Of a stretch of DNA of 64,000 nucleotides, positions 62,495-64,000 are shown one piece after another (positions within the stretch are counted from its first letter, which is position 1; the number at the start of each line of letters is the position of its first letter). The notes below the pieces were generated by a model. It saw nothing but the letters and a program-made list of their open reading frames with translations, ran no database searches and had not been told where the DNA came from. This DNA comes from an uncultured Elusimicrobia bacterium. Its GTDB lineage: Bacteria; Elusimicrobiota; Endomicrobiia; Endomicrobiales; CAIRNS01. The translations under genes and the position numbers were made by a program. Location: contig CAIRNS010000011.1 in the NCBI GenBank assembly GCA_903880015.1, positions 1 to 64,000 on the forward strand, read 5' to 3'.

Positions 62495-63373
62495 TTAGCG
62501 GGTGTGAATGACGGGGGGGACGGGGATAATCATTGACTGCGTGCCTTCTCCGACTATGCGGATTTGTTTGATTTGGAAGGCACTGTATTTCTTGGCTATT
62601 TTATTGGTCTGTTCAATCAGCAATTTTTGTGTCAACGGTTTCAAACTCGCACTCATCTGATTGGCGGCCTTAATAATCAGTTCCTGATCTTGAAAAGCGA
62701 CATATCGCAGTTTAGTGTTGTTAAGCACCACTGACAAGAATGGATTACTGCGGTTCATCGTATTAAACTGAGATACAATGAGCCGCCCCGCAAATTCATT
62801 CATACTCATGCCCCGGTCGGCGTTTGGGACAACATAACTCTCGACACTGCCGTTGTTCCCCGGAAACACCCGGGACTGCTCGGCAAACAACAATTGCGCG
62901 TCACCACCGTATTCCAATTCAAAAATCAGCCGTTCTTCGTAATCGCCCCGCGATATCCGCTGATAAAAATAATCCTTTACATCCTGTAGATACTCGATAA
63001 TGCGCAATCCGATCTGCCACGCAGGATCGTTGCCGGTTAGGACTAAAAACTTTAGCGAGGCGTCGGTTGACAGAGCAACCCGTGTGATGGTAAGCACCGC
63101 ACCCTGAATTTCCTCCATCACTTTGGTCAGTTTTTTTGCATCGGTGGTCGTGAGCTCCGACAAACGAATGTCAAGGTACAGCGTGTCACCGACAACTTTT
63201 GCCGTACCCTCCATGCCATACTCTTTTTTTATCAATTCCTGCACGGACGCCGCCACCCTGTCGGCGGGATATGACGGGCGGTTGCAAGCCGTCAAACCAA
63301 CAAGAAGAATCGGCGCCAGCACCGCAAGGATGACTGATGTGACGCGAGAATAAGATATTTTCATCAGATTCAT
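62495..63373 (-). CDS. Putative lipoprotein of unknown function
   Basis: A 292-residue exported protein with a signal peptide and lipobox LVGLTAC, lipidated at the cysteine near residue 30 and so membrane-anchored. No family is recognised. The middle has mixed alpha/beta text (YPADRVAASVQELIKKEYG, IQGAVLTITRVALST). Two ATGs compete (63373 and 63364), and neither has a good ribosome site; a TATAAT box at 63386-63381 places the first exactly at the transcription start. It is convergent with the RND operon. Confidence 0.75.
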   Translation of the reverse strand: MNLMKISYSRVTSVILAVLAPILLVGLTACNRPSYPADRVAASVQELIKKEYGMEGTAKVVGDTLYLDIRLSELTTTDAKKLTKVMEEIQGAVLTITRVALSTDASLKFLVLTGNDPAWQIGLRIIEYLQDVKDYFYQRISRGDYEERLIFELEYGGDAQLLFAEQSRVFPGNNGSVESYVVPNADRGMSMNEFAGRLIVSQFNTMNRSNPFLSVVLNNTKLRYVAFQDQELIIKAANQMSASLKPLTQKLLIEQTNKIAKKYSAFQIKQIRIVGEGTQSMIIPVPPVIHTR

Positions 63374-63380
63374 AATTGTC

Positions 63381-63386
63381 ATTATA
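63381..63386 (-). promoter_or_regulatory. -10 box of the lipoprotein gene
   Basis: TATAAT on the minus strand, with a weak -35 (GTGTCT, 63409-63404) at 17 nt. Expected start is at 63374, one base before the ATG at 63373. Confidence 0.4.
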
Positions 63387-63473
63387 TAATATTTTGAGAA
63401 CAGAGACACCCTGCGGAAAACAACCGACTGAATTTGAAAACACCATCATACTCATCACACCAAATATATGCGA

Positions 63474-63524
63474 TAAAAAACACCCCGACTGCCGATACAT
63501 GAAAGGTATCGTCAGGCGGGGTGT
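63474..63524 (-). terminator. Strong intrinsic terminator
   Basis: On the minus strand ACACCCCGCCTGACGATAC pairs with GTATCGGCAGTCGGGGTGT, a stem of about 19 bp with two G-U pairs, then a run of six T residues and AT. It ends transcription of the partial minus-strand gene at 63541-64000. Confidence 0.85.
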
Positions 63525-63540
63525 ATGGTGCTCTATACGA

Positions 63541-64000
63541 TTATGCCGCGCCGAGCAGGTCGCGGATTAACTGCGGAGCGACCTCGGTAACGACTTTCTG
63601 TCCATCAGACTTCATGATGCGGTCGGCGTACAGCGGCAGAAGCTTCAAGAACAGCGAAATGGCAAACGGCAGAGTGGCCGCGGTCCCAGTCCGGTTAATG
63701 ATATCCATCAACTCGTTCATGACGCGCAGGGCTTCCTGCTGTACCTCGTAATACGGTTTATTCGCGCGGGCAAGTGCATCCACCCGTTCCGCCATGGCAG
63801 CAATATCGGCAGGAATTACAGCCCCATCCTGAGCAGCTCCGAACACTTTCCCCTGCACTTGAGCGGCAACGAACATTCCGTTAAACGCCGGCGTCAGGTC
63901 GCTCAGGTCAGTCGATTCGGCGTTCTGACGCAGAATATCCTGCTCCCACACCCCTTGAATGAACCCGGCAATTTCCATCATCAGCGCCTGATTCTCACTA
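63541..64000 (-). CDS. C-terminal part of an ORF that begins beyond the right edge
   Basis: The frame is open to the window edge; the last 152 codons are seen, ending LIRDLLGAA. It is helix-rich and charged (VDALARANKPYYEVQQEALRVMNEL), with no recognised family and no signal or membrane segment in the visible part. An in-frame ATG at 63981 could be a start, but the frame continues upstream, so I call it partial. The strong terminator 17 nt downstream suggests a long or well-expressed transcript. Similarity in composition to the C-terminal helical parts of the giant ORFs is an impression only. Confidence 0.6.
   Translation of the reverse strand, partial: SENQALMMEIAGFIQGVWEQDILRQNAESTDLSDLTPAFNGMFVAAQVQGKVFGAAQDGAVIPADIAAMAERVDALARANKPYYEVQQEALRVMNELMDIINRTGTAATLPFAISLFLKLLPLYADRIMKSDGQKVVTEVAPQLIRDLLGAA

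Overview
The window looks like a chromosomal segment of an uncultured diderm bacterium, most plausibly of Omnitrophota (Candidatus Omnitrophica) type. Signs of a double membrane are three TolC-like outer-membrane channels, two RND pumps with a periplasmic adaptor, a lipoprotein and type IV pilin-like proteins. The lineage guess rests mainly on two giant secreted or membrane-anchored ORFs that share an N-terminal layout; it is an inference, because no rRNA gene or standard phylogenetic marker was compared.

Layout. Positions 1-17.5 kb form a long minus-strand run. In transcription order it is rsmD, a PD-(D/E)XK nuclease, argB, argD, argG, argH, a TolC-like channel, a patatin-like phospholipase, a TPR protein, then lysA, dapF, dapA, dapB. 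It ends with a small secreted protein whose stop codon overlaps the start of giant gene 1 (cut by the left edge). A tRNA-Ala(GGC) and its terminator lie at 17.5 kb. From 17.8 to 23.6 kb (minus) is a pseudopilin cluster that includes a 1180-residue pilin with a PA14 domain. From 23.7 to 28.8 kb (plus) is a housekeeping operon: tmk, holB, ricT-like, metG, tatD. Then come a membrane glycosyltransferase-like gene, a B12-type radical SAM gene, a short TatD-associated-type radical SAM gene and a secreted 3D-domain protein.

From 33.7 to 42.6 kb lies giant gene 2 (2963 aa). It carries, in order, a signal or anchor, a TraB/GumN/TIKI-like domain, a transmembrane stretch, an HExxH motif, a eukaryotic-type UDP-sugar pyrophosphorylase (UDPGP) domain and a phosphohexomutase domain. 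Two consecutive steps of UDP-sugar synthesis therefore appear fused in one exported or anchored polypeptide. Giant gene 1 shares the first half of this layout but continues into a P-loop ATPase. This pair is the strongest candidate for an undescribed system.

From 42.7 to 47.8 kb is a TetR-regulated EmrAB-TolC type efflux cluster with a clear 24-bp operator, a divergent cupin gene, and an emrB-like gene split by a one-base frameshift. An LsrF-like aldolase and a zinc alcohol dehydrogenase follow. A minus-strand group (ybgC-like thioesterase, response regulator, small membrane protein, thiL, tsaE, tsaB) is divergent from a TolC-adaptor-RND-RND efflux operon (53.3-62.5 kb). The right edge has a lipoprotein gene and the 3' end of another ORF with a strong terminator.

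Two genome-wide habits show. Intergenic gaps inside gene runs hold a family of palindromic C/G-rich hairpin repeats, often as inverted pairs. Several genes have near-consensus promoters placed so close to the start codon that the mRNA would be leaderless or nearly so (tmk, the short radical SAM gene, the RND-operon tolC, the thioesterase).
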